From Anaerolineae bacterium (lineage in GTDB: Bacteria; Chloroflexota; Anaerolineae; E26-bin7), in the NCBI GenBank assembly GCA_029933115.1, contig JAOZOT010000248.1, forward strand, positions 1-5,606: a stretch of 5,606 nucleotides of DNA, written 5' to 3'. Of this stretch, positions 1 to 5,606 are shown in pieces. Made by a program: the position numbers and the translations under genes. A model generated the notes under the pieces. That model saw nothing but the letters and a program-made list of their open reading frames with translations, was not told the origin of the DNA and searched no databases. The stretch's first letter is position 1. Each line of letters starts with the position of its first letter.

Positions 1-2947
1 AAGGGCCCCAGGATATGCGCTCGGTGGTCCAGTCGTATTCTTCGCCGCTGCCGTAGCCTCCGTTGAGGTCGAATAGCTTGCGCCGACCGCTGCCGTCGGC
101 GTTCATGGCCCAGATGGCCCACTTGCCTCCTTCATCGGAGACGAAGGCGATGAATTGCCCGTTGGGCGAGAAGGTGGGCAAGCCGTCGTTGGCCCCGTTG
201 TTGGTCAGGCGCTTCAGGTCGCTGCCGTCGGTGTTGATGGAGTAGATTTCCCAGTTGCCGTCACGGATGGACATGAAGGCTATCCTGTTGTCGTGAGCGG
301 TTGGGGCCATGTCGCTGCTGTCGGTGGTCAGTCGCGTGGGGACGGCGCTGCCGTCAGGAGGGACGATGTAGAGGCCGCAGTTTGCACCGTCGGCCCAGTA
401 GTCACAGCCACGGTAGACGATGCGGCCGTCAGGCAGCCAGCACGGGTCTCGGCCAAAGGTGTCACCGACCGGGCTGCGCAGGTAGCGCCAGGAGTCTCTT
501 CCTTTGCCGGAGACGGTCTCCAGAATGAAGATGCGGTCCCTCTTGTCGCCGTGCAATGTCGAGTCGAAAACCAGGTGGGCGCCATCGGGCGACCAACTGG
601 GGCGCGAGTCTTCCAGGTGCTCGCTCACCTCTGTCAGGTTGCTGCCGTCGGCGTTGGCCACGTGTAGGTTATCGTGGTAATGGGCCTCGCCGTTGACGGC
701 GATTTTGGAGCCGTCGGGGCTGAAGGCCGGTTGGCGCATGTTTCCGATGATCATTGTCCGGCCGCTGCCGTCCACGTTGGCCACCCAGACGTCGTATTTG
801 GCGCCGTTCCAGAGAGTGAAAGCGATTTTGCCCGTCAAAGCTGCTGTAGGCACGGGGGTAGGTGTGGGTGTCTCCGCCGGGGTCGGGGTGGCCGGCAAGG
901 GTGTAGCTGTGACCAGGATCACGACCGGTGTTGGGCTAGGTCCGGGCGTGGAAGTGGTCTCTGCCACCTGGCACTCAGAGAGGCCCTCTTGCGCTTCTGC
1001 CAGGTTGGGATTGAGGCTCAGGGCCTGCTGGAACATGGGCACAGCCTTATCACATTGGTCAAGCTGGACGTAAACCCAGCCCATCATGGCGCGGGCTTCG
1101 GCAAGCTTTGAATCCAGCTCGAGGGCCTTTTGCAAATAGGTGAGGGCCTGTTCGTACTGCCCTAACTCGTAGTAACAGGCTCCCAGGCCGGCATAACTCC
1201 AGGCATGAGGCCGCAGCTCGATGGCCCGCTGATAGGCGATGATGGCTTCTACGTAGGCTTTGGACCGACGGCGCATTGAAGCCAATTCGTGTTGCCTGAC
1301 CCACAGGTTAGGCTCCAACTGGGCTGCTTTTTCGAACTCGGACAGGGCCTGGGGCAATTGATCTCTAAAGAGGTACACTGCACCCAGGCTGCGGTGGGCC
1401 TCGGCGCTCTTGTCATCCAGTTGCACGGCTATCTGGGCCTCGGCGCTGGCCTCGTCTAGCCTGTCCAGGTCCAGATAGGCCTCGGCCAGGAAAGCTCGTG
1501 CGTCAGCGTGATTGGGGTCGAGGTCCACGGCTTTGCGGGCTGCTTCCAGGGCCTTGTCGAATTGTCCGTTCCAGTCGTAGGAACGGGCCAATTGGGCGAA
1601 AGCTTCGGCGCTGGTGGGATCCAACTCGCCGGCCACTTGGGCTTTGGCTATGGCCTTGTCGGACTGATAGTCCAGGTAGAGGGCCCGGGCCCAGCGAGCG
1701 TAGGCCAGGGCGTTGGTAGGGTCGGCTTGAGTGGCCTGTTCGTAAGCTTCTATGGCCTCCTTGAATTTGCTTTCCAAAACCAGTGCGTCACCCCGGGCGA
1801 TAAGCTGACCTGGATCCACGGCGGGGGTTGCTTCTGGTGTAACGGGTAGGCTGGGGGTGACGACTGCCGCCGCTCCTCCCGGAGCCCACACTTTGAGGTT
1901 GTCGAAACTGATGTGAACACCGCCCTGGCTCAGCGTCCCGGCGAAGAGGCCGATGTCGCCGTGACTGTAAGAGCTATCACTGAAATCGGTGAGGTGACGG
2001 TCATTGACGTAGAGGCTGATTTGGGAACCCTGGCAGATCACCTTGAGGCGGTTTGTGGCCTGGCCCTTGTGGATGTAAGGTGAGGCGGTCCAGTCTACGA
2101 GAGTCACCCACCGGTACTCTGAGCGTTTGCTCAGGAGATAAAAGCCGTCGCCGGAAATGTCAAAACGGTAGAAGTGTTGGTCATCCTGAAAGCGGAAGAG
2201 TAAGCCGTAACCGTTGTCGTTGGGGCCGCTTACCTGCGTGGCTTCCACCTCAACCATGAAATCGGTAAAGTCCTGGCCGGCGGTGCTCCAGATGAATAGC
2301 TCGCTGGCGTTGACACTGATGTGGTATTGGCCGTTTTCGTATTTCTTGATGCTTTGGAGATCAGAGGCTTCGGCCCAGCCTCCTTCGGGGGTGCTGAAAT
2401 CGTCCTGCCAGGCCAGGGGAAAATTCGGCGTAGGCAAGATGGGAGGAGTGGGCGTTGGCCGTTGCAGAAAGGCCAGACCACCTTTGCTGACCAGCAGCAC
2501 CCCCAAGATTCCGACGAGGACTCCTATGATGACCAGAGCCGCACAGCCGATCAGAACCCAACTGGGTACTCCGCCTTGGCTTTGAGGGGTGGCCCCTCTG
2601 AGCGGTGTCGGGGCGATGGGCATGGCAGGGATGGTGGCCGGGGCAGCTTCCATGCGATAGCCGCAGTGGCCGCAGAAAACGGCCCCTGACTCTATGGGTT
2701 GGCCACAGCTCGGACATATACTTCCCGGCCGGGGTCGGGTAGCCCTCGGTGGCTCACCCGGCACCCATTGGCTACCATCATAGAAATACCATTTGCCTGA
2801 CTGAATCCCGATCATCCAGTAGCGCCCCGAGTCGTCCTGAAACAGAAGCTTTCTCGCCTCGGCTTCAAATTCGGCTTGACTGATGGTGCCGGCCTTCAGC
2901 TTTGCCTCAAGCTCGTGAAATCGCCTCTCGATTTCCTCGACGTTCAT
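1..2947 (-). CDS. Membrane-anchored multidomain protein: zinc ribbon, ConA-like domain, TPR array, TolB-like propeller (C-terminus cut by window edge)
   Basis: I translated this frame directly: 982 codons with no stop, running off the left edge, so the true end is not visible. Order of parts: short-helix (SHOCT-like) segment with a Trp/Tyr-rich patch, residues 3-61; zinc ribbon with Cys78, Cys81, Cys92 and Cys95; hydrophobic membrane segment about 131-153; short Thr/Pro linker; concanavalin A/laminin G-like beta-sandwich about 178-354; eight TPR units about 380-650; Thr/Pro-rich spacer about 662-704; TolB/PD40-like propeller from 705 with SPDG-type turns. No signal peptide; the membrane segment probably anchors it with the zinc ribbon inside and the rest outside (inferred). 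No catalytic residues are recognisable, so a binding, scaffold or sensory role is the most that can be said. The ATG at 2947 is chosen because an in-frame TGA lies five codons upstream (2960-2962) and GGAGGG precedes it. It is divergent from the helicase gene, with its own promoter. Domain assignments are by eye. Confidence 0.88.
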   Translation of the reverse strand, partial: MNVEEIERRFHELEAKLKAGTISQAEFEAEARKLLFQDDSGRYWMIGIQSGKWYFYDGSQWVPGEPPRATRPRPGSICPSCGQPIESGAVFCGHCGYRMEAAPATIPAMPIAPTPLRGATPQSQGGVPSWVLIGCAALVIIGVLVGILGVLLVSKGGLAFLQRPTPTPPILPTPNFPLAWQDDFSTPEGGWAEASDLQSIKKYENGQYHISVNASELFIWSTAGQDFTDFMVEVEATQVSGPNDNGYGLLFRFQDDQHFYRFDISGDGFYLLSKRSEYRWVTLVDWTASPYIHKGQATNRLKVICQGSQISLYVNDRHLTDFSDSSYSHGDIGLFAGTLSQGGVHISFDNLKVWAPGGAAAVVTPSLPVTPEATPAVDPGQLIARGDALVLESKFKEAIEAYEQATQADPTNALAYARWARALYLDYQSDKAIAKAQVAGELDPTSAEAFAQLARSYDWNGQFDKALEAARKAVDLDPNHADARAFLAEAYLDLDRLDEASAEAQIAVQLDDKSAEAHRSLGAVYLFRDQLPQALSEFEKAAQLEPNLWVRQHELASMRRRSKAYVEAIIAYQRAIELRPHAWSYAGLGACYYELGQYEQALTYLQKALELDSKLAEARAMMGWVYVQLDQCDKAVPMFQQALSLNPNLAEAQEGLSECQVAETTSTPGPSPTPVVILVTATPLPATPTPAETPTPTPVPTAALTGKIAFTLWNGAKYDVWVANVDGSGRTMIIGNMRQPAFSPDGSKIAVNGEAHYHDNLHVANADGSNLTEVSEHLEDSRPSWSPDGAHLVFDSTLHGDKRDRIFILETVSGKGRDSWRYLRSPVGDTFGRDPCWLPDGRIVYRGCDYWADGANCGLYIVPPDGSAVPTRLTTDSSDMAPTAHDNRIAFMSIRDGNWEIYSINTDGSDLKRLTNNGANDGLPTFSPNGQFIAFVSDEGGKWAIWAMNADGSGRRKLFDLNGGYGSGEEYDWTTERISWGP
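2..835 (-). repeat. TolB/PD40-like beta-propeller coding repeats
   Basis: Encodes residues 705-982. Blade signatures are SPDG (743-746 and 786-789), LPDG (838-841) and SPNG (927-930), alternating with NxDGS-type turns at 724-728, 765-769, 905-909 and 949-953 and PPDGS at 863-867. At DNA level the turns appear on the plus strand as a recurring GCTGCCGTC core at 89, 221, 347, 641 and 764. Spacings are 132, 126, 294 and 123 bases, that is one blade of 41-44 codons each and one double interval. This is the arrangement of the TolB C-terminal propeller and related PD40 proteins. About six blades are expected, and the last may lie partly outside the window. The role is likely ligand or protein binding. 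Confidence 0.85.
968..1810 (-). repeat. Tandem TPR-coding repeats (about eight 34-residue units)
   Basis: This stretch encodes residues about 380-660 of the minus-strand protein. Units of 33-34 residues begin near residues 380, 414, 447, 481, 515, 549, 582 and 616, and a partial ninth helix follows. The TPR pattern is clear: Ala/Gly at the helix-A positions, Tyr near the turn, a conserved Ala in helix B, and ends such as LDPNH, LEPNL and LNPNL. The sixth unit (549-581) is the most divergent, with MRRRSKAY at its turn. TPR arrays form a superhelix that binds peptides or partner proteins, so this is probably the interaction surface of the protein. The partner cannot be read from the sequence. 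Confidence 0.9.
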
Positions 2948-2950
2948 CAG

Positions 2951-2956
2951 CCCTCC
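2951..2956 (-). promoter_or_regulatory. Ribosome binding site of the multidomain protein gene
   Basis: On the minus strand GGAGGG lies three bases before the ATG at 2947 (four bases if GGAGG is taken as the core). The match to anti-Shine-Dalgarno sequence is strong but the spacing is shorter than the usual 5-9 bases. Together with the in-frame TGA at 2960-2962 it fixes the start, because the only other candidate between stop and ATG is a CTG directly before it. Confidence 0.7.
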
Positions 2957-2991
2957 GGCTCATCCCAGGGAATCGAATTTCTGTCTACGTC

Positions 2992-3020
2992 ATTATAGCA
3001 CATAATTGACTTCCTTTCAA
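2992..3020 (-). promoter_or_regulatory. Sigma-70-type promoter of the multidomain protein gene
   Basis: Reading on the minus strand, TTGAAA (3020-3015) is followed by 17 bases and then TATAAT (2997-2992), a perfect -10 box, with TGC directly before it making an extended -10. The expected start of transcription is near 2985, giving a leader of about 38 bases before the ATG at 2947. Five of six -35 positions, all six -10 positions and the optimal spacer agree with the housekeeping sigma consensus, so constitutive and fairly strong expression is expected. No operator is obvious apart from the hairpin about 70 bases upstream. Confidence 0.82.
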
Positions 3021-3092
3021 TTTTCGGTCCTCCTGACTTTAGCTTCATCGCCAAGCTGGTGATTTGCTATCAGACATTGTTTAATCTATCAC

Positions 3093-3125
3093 CGGATAGC
3101 CGAGGGCATTACCCTCGGCTATCCG
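3093..3125. repeat. Perfect 14-bp inverted repeat (hairpin) with 5-base loop
   Basis: The left arm 3093-3106 (CGGATAGCCGAGGG) is exactly complementary to the right arm 3112-3125, and CATTA forms the loop. Allowing a two-base bulge, ACC at 3091-3093 could instead pair with GGT at 3127-3129. The stem is GC-rich but no run of T follows on either strand, so it does not look like an ordinary intrinsic terminator. It also lies upstream of both genes, where neither would need a terminator. Possible roles are an operator for a dimeric regulator, an RNA hairpin in a longer helicase leader, or one copy of a dispersed palindromic repeat. Confidence 0.85.
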
Positions 3126-3224
3126 CGGTTGGTACGTTTCCGGCTGAATTTGTAATCTGGCCGTCGGATGGCAAACCTGGCGGGAGGGGAACCGTGCCGG
3201 TTTTTCGCTTTCCTGGCTCTTTCG

Positions 3225-3233
3225 TGGTAAAAT
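3225..3233 (+). promoter_or_regulatory. Candidate extended -10 element for the helicase gene
   Basis: TGG-TAAAAT at 3225-3233 fits an extended -10 box (TGN followed by five of six TATAAT positions). The hexamer 17 bases upstream (3205-3210, TCGCTT) is a poor -35, which extended -10 promoters tolerate. Transcription would start near 3240, only about eight bases before the ATG at 3248, so the message would be nearly leaderless. A weaker upstream promoter is the alternative. Confidence 0.45.
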
Positions 3234-3238
3234 AGGTG
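3234..3238 (+). promoter_or_regulatory. Ribosome binding site of the helicase gene
   Basis: AGGTG lies nine bases before the ATG at 3248 and is a moderate Shine-Dalgarno match at acceptable spacing. It favours the ATG over the in-frame GTG at 3236, which overlaps this motif and has no purine-rich sequence of its own upstream. Confidence 0.55.
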
Positions 3239-3247
3239 TGTACAGCT

Positions 3248-5584
3248 ATGAAGACTGCCGATTTCATTCAGCATCTCAAGAGCCAACGCTTTTACAAAGG
3301 TCAGATCGCTCACGTGGAGCGCATCCCGGCTCGTCGGGCTCGCTACGGGCGGCTCAAGAGCCCTCTGCCACCCTTGCTTCAGGATGCCCTCAAAAGGGTA
3401 GGGGTGGAAAAGCTCTACACCCATCAGGCTCAGGCTATCAACGCCGTGCGTGCGGGGCACAGTGTGGTGGTGGCCACCTCCACGGCCAGCGGCAAGACCC
3501 TCTGCTACAATCTGCCGGTGCTGGAGGCTATCATCACCGACTGGCGGGCCAAAGCCCTCTATCTTTTTCCTACCAAGGCTCTGGCTCAAGACCAACTCCG
3601 CTCCCTGCGTGAACTGACCGGCCGTGACCTGCGCGATGTCCGCTTTGGCACCTACGACGGCGACACGCCCCGCTCGGCCCGCGCCCGCCTGCGCAAGTCG
3701 GCCTCCATCATCTTGACCAACCCCGACATGCTCAGCCTGGGCATCTTGCCCAACCACACCCTGTGGGCCGGCTTTTTCAGGGACCTGAGGTTCGTGGTCA
3801 TTGACGAGGCTCACGTCTACCGGGGGATTTTTGGCTCGCACGTGGCCTGTGTCATCCGTCGCCTGCGCCGCCTCTGTCGGCATTACGGCTCAAGTCCGCA
3901 GTTCATCTGCTGCTCGGCCACTATCGCCAACCCGGGCGAGCACGTGGAGAGGCTGACCGGGGTCTCGGTTCTCGTGATAGACGACGACGGCTCGCCCAGA
4001 GGCAGCAAGGACTTTGTCCTCTGGAACCCACCCTTTGTTGACCTGGCGCGCACTGCTCGTCGTAGTGCCAACTCGGAAGCGACCAACATCTTTGTGGAGA
4101 TGGTCAAGCAGAAGATCCGCAACATCACTTTCACCAGAGCGCGCCGTGTAGCTGAGCTGATCCTCCTCTATGCCCGCCAAGCCCTGGCCGGGGAAGCGCC
4201 GCAGCTCGCCTCTCTGGTCAAGTCCTATCGGGCCGGTTATCTGCCCCAGGAGCGGCGCAAGATAGAGCAGGAGCTTTTCAGCGGACAGTTGCTGGGAGTG
4301 ACAGCTACCAATGCTTTGGAGCTGGGAGTGGATGTGGGCAGTCTGGATGCCACGATATTGGTGGGCTATCCGGGCACTATCGCCAGCACCTGGCAACAGG
4401 CCGGGCGAGCCGGGCGCGGGGTGCGCCATTCGCTGGCGATTCTCATCGGCCTCGATAATCCCCTTGACCAGTTTTTCATGCGTCATCCCCAGGAGCTCTT
4501 TGGCCGCAGCCACGAGCACGCCCTCATTAATCCAGGCAACGTCCACATTCTGGAGAAGCACTTGCCTTGCGCCGCTCACGAGATGCCGCTGTCTAACCAG
4601 GGAGGCCCCAACAGCCTGGACGACGAGGCCCTTTTCGGGCCCGGCTTCGTCGAGGCTATGATCGGCCTGGAGCGCAAGGGCATCCTGGAATACCGCAACG
4701 GCCGCTGGTATTACAGGGGCTTTGGCTATCCTGCCGAAGAAGTCAACATTCGCTCTGTCAGCGGCGGCAGCGTCCGCCTCCTGAACGAAGCCGAGGGGTA
4801 TCGTGCCCTGGAGGAAATTGAACTCACAACCGCTTTCTCCCGTGTCCATCCGGGGGCCATCTACCTGCACCAGGGTGAGTCTTACCTGGTTACCGACCTG
4901 GATTGGGAAATGGGCCTGGCCTATTTGCGCCCCGTTGAGGTCAACTACTACACTCTGCCCCGGGAGATAAACGACGTGAGCATTGTTCGCTCGCTGAGGC
5001 ATCAGCAGTTGCCTGCTACCACGGCCTATCTGGGTCAGGTGCGGGTCACTGAGCAGGTGATTGGTTACAAGCGAGTGCAGCAGTTCACCGAAACGACGCT
5101 GGGCGTGGAGTATCTGGACCTGCCGGCTCAGTCCTTCGAGACGGTGGCCCTCTGGTTCGACGTCCCCTCTGAAATCGCACAACGGGTGGTCCACCGTCGG
5201 CTGGATTTTCACGGTGGGTTGCACGCCGTGGAACACGCGGCCATCGGTATTTTGCCGCTTTTCGCCATGTGCGACCGCCTGGACATCGGCGGCCTTTCCA
5301 CGCCCAGCCACCCCGACACCGGCCAAGCCCAGATTTTCATCTACGACGCCTTCCCTGGAGGGGTGGGCATTGCCGAGAAGGGGTTTGAGCTTTTGGCCGA
5401 GCTGTGGAAGGCGACGTTGGAGGCTATCAGCGAGTGCCCTTGTGAGTCCGGCTGTCCCTCCTGCATCCAGAGCCCCAAGTGTGGCAACAACAATGAGCCG
5501 CTGGACAAAGAAGCGGCCATCCTCATTCTGCGTGAGTTGCTGGGTCTCTCAACAAGTTCGGCAAAATATAGTCTTGTGGTATAA
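3248..5584 (+). CDS. mrfA: DExH-box DNA repair helicase with C-terminal zinc-binding MZB/DUF1998 domain (MrfA/YprA family)
   Basis: Complete superfamily 2 helicase of 778 residues. Motifs in order: possible Q-motif glutamine Gln60; Walker A TASGKT at 79-84; Ia FPTKALAQDQ at 107-116; Ib TNPDML at 157-162; DEAH at 186-189; SAT at 223-225; IV-like FTRAR at 295-299; V TNALELGVDVG at 354-364; VI QQAGRAGRG at 383-391. The C-terminal part has HAVEHA at 659-664, YDAFPGGVG at 699-707, and Cys730, Cys732, Cys736, Cys739 (C-x-C-x3-C-x2-C) plus Cys745, the signature of the metal-binding domain of B. subtilis MrfA (about 750 residues). MrfA is a 3'-5' ATP-dependent translocase, related to Hrq1, that works with the nuclease MrfB on mitomycin C damage; the same role here is inferred. 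It is cytosolic. The ATG at 3248 is preferred over the in-frame GTG at 3236 because AGGTG precedes it. No mrfB partner is visible before the window ends. The symbol is a family-level assignment. Confidence 0.93.
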   Translation: MKTADFIQHLKSQRFYKGQIAHVERIPARRARYGRLKSPLPPLLQDALKRVGVEKLYTHQAQAINAVRAGHSVVVATSTASGKTLCYNLPVLEAIITDWRAKALYLFPTKALAQDQLRSLRELTGRDLRDVRFGTYDGDTPRSARARLRKSASIILTNPDMLSLGILPNHTLWAGFFRDLRFVVIDEAHVYRGIFGSHVACVIRRLRRLCRHYGSSPQFICCSATIANPGEHVERLTGVSVLVIDDDGSPRGSKDFVLWNPPFVDLARTARRSANSEATNIFVEMVKQKIRNITFTRARRVAELILLYARQALAGEAPQLASLVKSYRAGYLPQERRKIEQELFSGQLLGVTATNALELGVDVGSLDATILVGYPGTIASTWQQAGRAGRGVRHSLAILIGLDNPLDQFFMRHPQELFGRSHEHALINPGNVHILEKHLPCAAHEMPLSNQGGPNSLDDEALFGPGFVEAMIGLERKGILEYRNGRWYYRGFGYPAEEVNIRSVSGGSVRLLNEAEGYRALEEIELTTAFSRVHPGAIYLHQGESYLVTDLDWEMGLAYLRPVEVNYYTLPREINDVSIVRSLRHQQLPATTAYLGQVRVTEQVIGYKRVQQFTETTLGVEYLDLPAQSFETVALWFDVPSEIAQRVVHRRLDFHGGLHAVEHAAIGILPLFAMCDRLDIGGLSTPSHPDTGQAQIFIYDAFPGGVGIAEKGFELLAELWKATLEAISECPCESGCPSCIQSPKCGNNNEPLDKEAAILILRELLGLSTSSAKYSLVV

Positions 5585-5585
5585 T
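5577..5585 (+). promoter_or_regulatory. Candidate extended -10 promoter element overlapping the helicase stop
   Basis: TGG followed by a perfect TATAAT lies at 5577-5585, across the helicase TAA at 5582-5584. The hexamer 17 bases upstream (5557-5562, TTCGGC) is a weak -35. The sequence around it (5560-5592) is clearly richer in A and T than the gene body. If active, it would start a transcript near 5592 towards a gene beyond the window. No terminator for the helicase is visible in the remaining 22 bases. Confidence 0.45.
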
Positions 5586-5606
5586 ATTAATCGAAGCTCT
5601 ACGCTA

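Larger units (their letters stand above)
2948..3247. other. Divergent intergenic region
   Basis: This 300-base gap between the two divergently oriented genes is richer in A and T than its flanks, most clearly at 2990-3090. Reading left to right it holds the ribosome binding site and promoter of the minus-strand gene, an unexplained stretch at 3021-3090, a perfect inverted repeat at 3093-3125, a short hairpin followed by five T at 3190-3205, and the extended -10 and Shine-Dalgarno of the helicase gene. I see no credible small protein gene or RNA gene in it. A weak plus-strand promoter-like pair (TTGGTA at 3129-3134 and TGTAAT at 3151-3156, spacer 16) follows the inverted repeat. Confidence 0.75.

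Noticed and set aside
155..667. A 170-codon open frame on the plus strand and smaller ones at 301-528 and 674-1111
   Set aside because: They are antisense to the propeller-coding repeats. Their Val/Gly/Ala-rich translations, with recurring QVAAVGV, only mirror the repeated GCTGCCGTC turns.
836..964. Low-complexity Thr/Pro-coding stretch as a possible DNA repeat or slipped-frame site
   Set aside because: The frame stays open through it and both flanking domains are in the same frame. It is an ordinary interdomain linker of the kind common in this type of surface protein.
2985..3020. A short open frame on the minus strand starting at TTG 3020-3018, with AGGAGG eight bases upstream
   Set aside because: It would be only 11 codons and lies entirely on top of the near-consensus promoter of the downstream gene, so the good spacing is most likely chance.
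3093..3125. The intergenic palindrome as a rho-independent terminator
   Set aside because: No T-tract follows it on either strand, and the two flanking genes are transcribed away from it.
3236..3247. GTG at 3236 as the helicase start, adding four residues
   Set aside because: The GTG overlaps the AGGTG ribosome binding site and has no purine-rich sequence of its own at proper distance. The ATG at 3248 has both.
3119..3883. A 254-codon open frame on the minus strand over the helicase start
   Set aside because: It covers the helicase promoter, start and Walker motifs in antisense, has no recognisable domain, and ends in the intergenic hairpin. It is best explained as a shadow.
3890..5326. A 478-codon open frame on the minus strand inside the helicase gene
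   Set aside because: It lies fully antisense to a helicase whose motifs are all intact. Its translation shows no recognisable domain and is rich in Gly, Ala, Val and Gln, as expected of the reverse complement of a GC-rich gene. It has no plausible promoter of its own.

Overview
The window looks like a piece of a bacterial chromosome with moderately high GC genes and an AT-richer intergenic strip. It holds two large genes that diverge from a gap of about 300 bases. The modular minus-strand protein (short-helix N-terminus, zinc ribbon, single membrane segment, Thr/Pro-rich linkers, tetratricopeptide repeats and a TolB-like propeller) is a style I associate with uncultured Chloroflexota, especially Anaerolineae. 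That assignment is an inference from protein style and not from any marker gene. I see no tRNA, rRNA, CRISPR array, insertion sequence or phage gene.

Left half (1-2947, minus strand): a single uninterrupted reading frame of 982 codons begins at an ATG at 2947 and runs off the left edge. It encodes a large membrane-anchored protein. A small cytoplasmic N-terminus with a four-cysteine zinc ribbon is followed by one membrane segment, a concanavalin A/laminin G-like beta-sandwich, about eight TPR units, a Thr/Pro-rich spacer and a TolB/PD40-type propeller. It probably acts as a surface binding or scaffold protein. It has a near-consensus sigma-70 promoter (TTGAAA, 17 bases, TGC-TATAAT) and a purine-rich ribosome binding site.

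Middle (2948-3247): the divergent intergenic region. It contains the promoter above, a perfect 14-bp inverted repeat with a 5-base loop at 3093-3125, a small hairpin followed by five T at 3190-3205, and an extended -10 element just before the right-hand gene.

Right half (3248-5584, plus strand): a complete DExH-box helicase of 778 residues with a C-terminal cysteine cluster, matching the MrfA/YprA (DUF1998, related to Hrq1) DNA-repair helicases. A second extended -10 sequence (TGG-TATAAT) overlaps its stop codon and may drive the next gene, which lies outside the window.

The two genes do not share an obvious pathway. They are neighbours by divergent arrangement only, one likely extracytoplasmic and the other a cytosolic DNA-repair motor. 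The points most worth a second look are the composite architecture of the minus-strand protein, the intergenic hairpin and the TGN-type extended -10 boxes at all three candidate promoters. I found no convincing evidence of a wholly new multi-gene system in this window.
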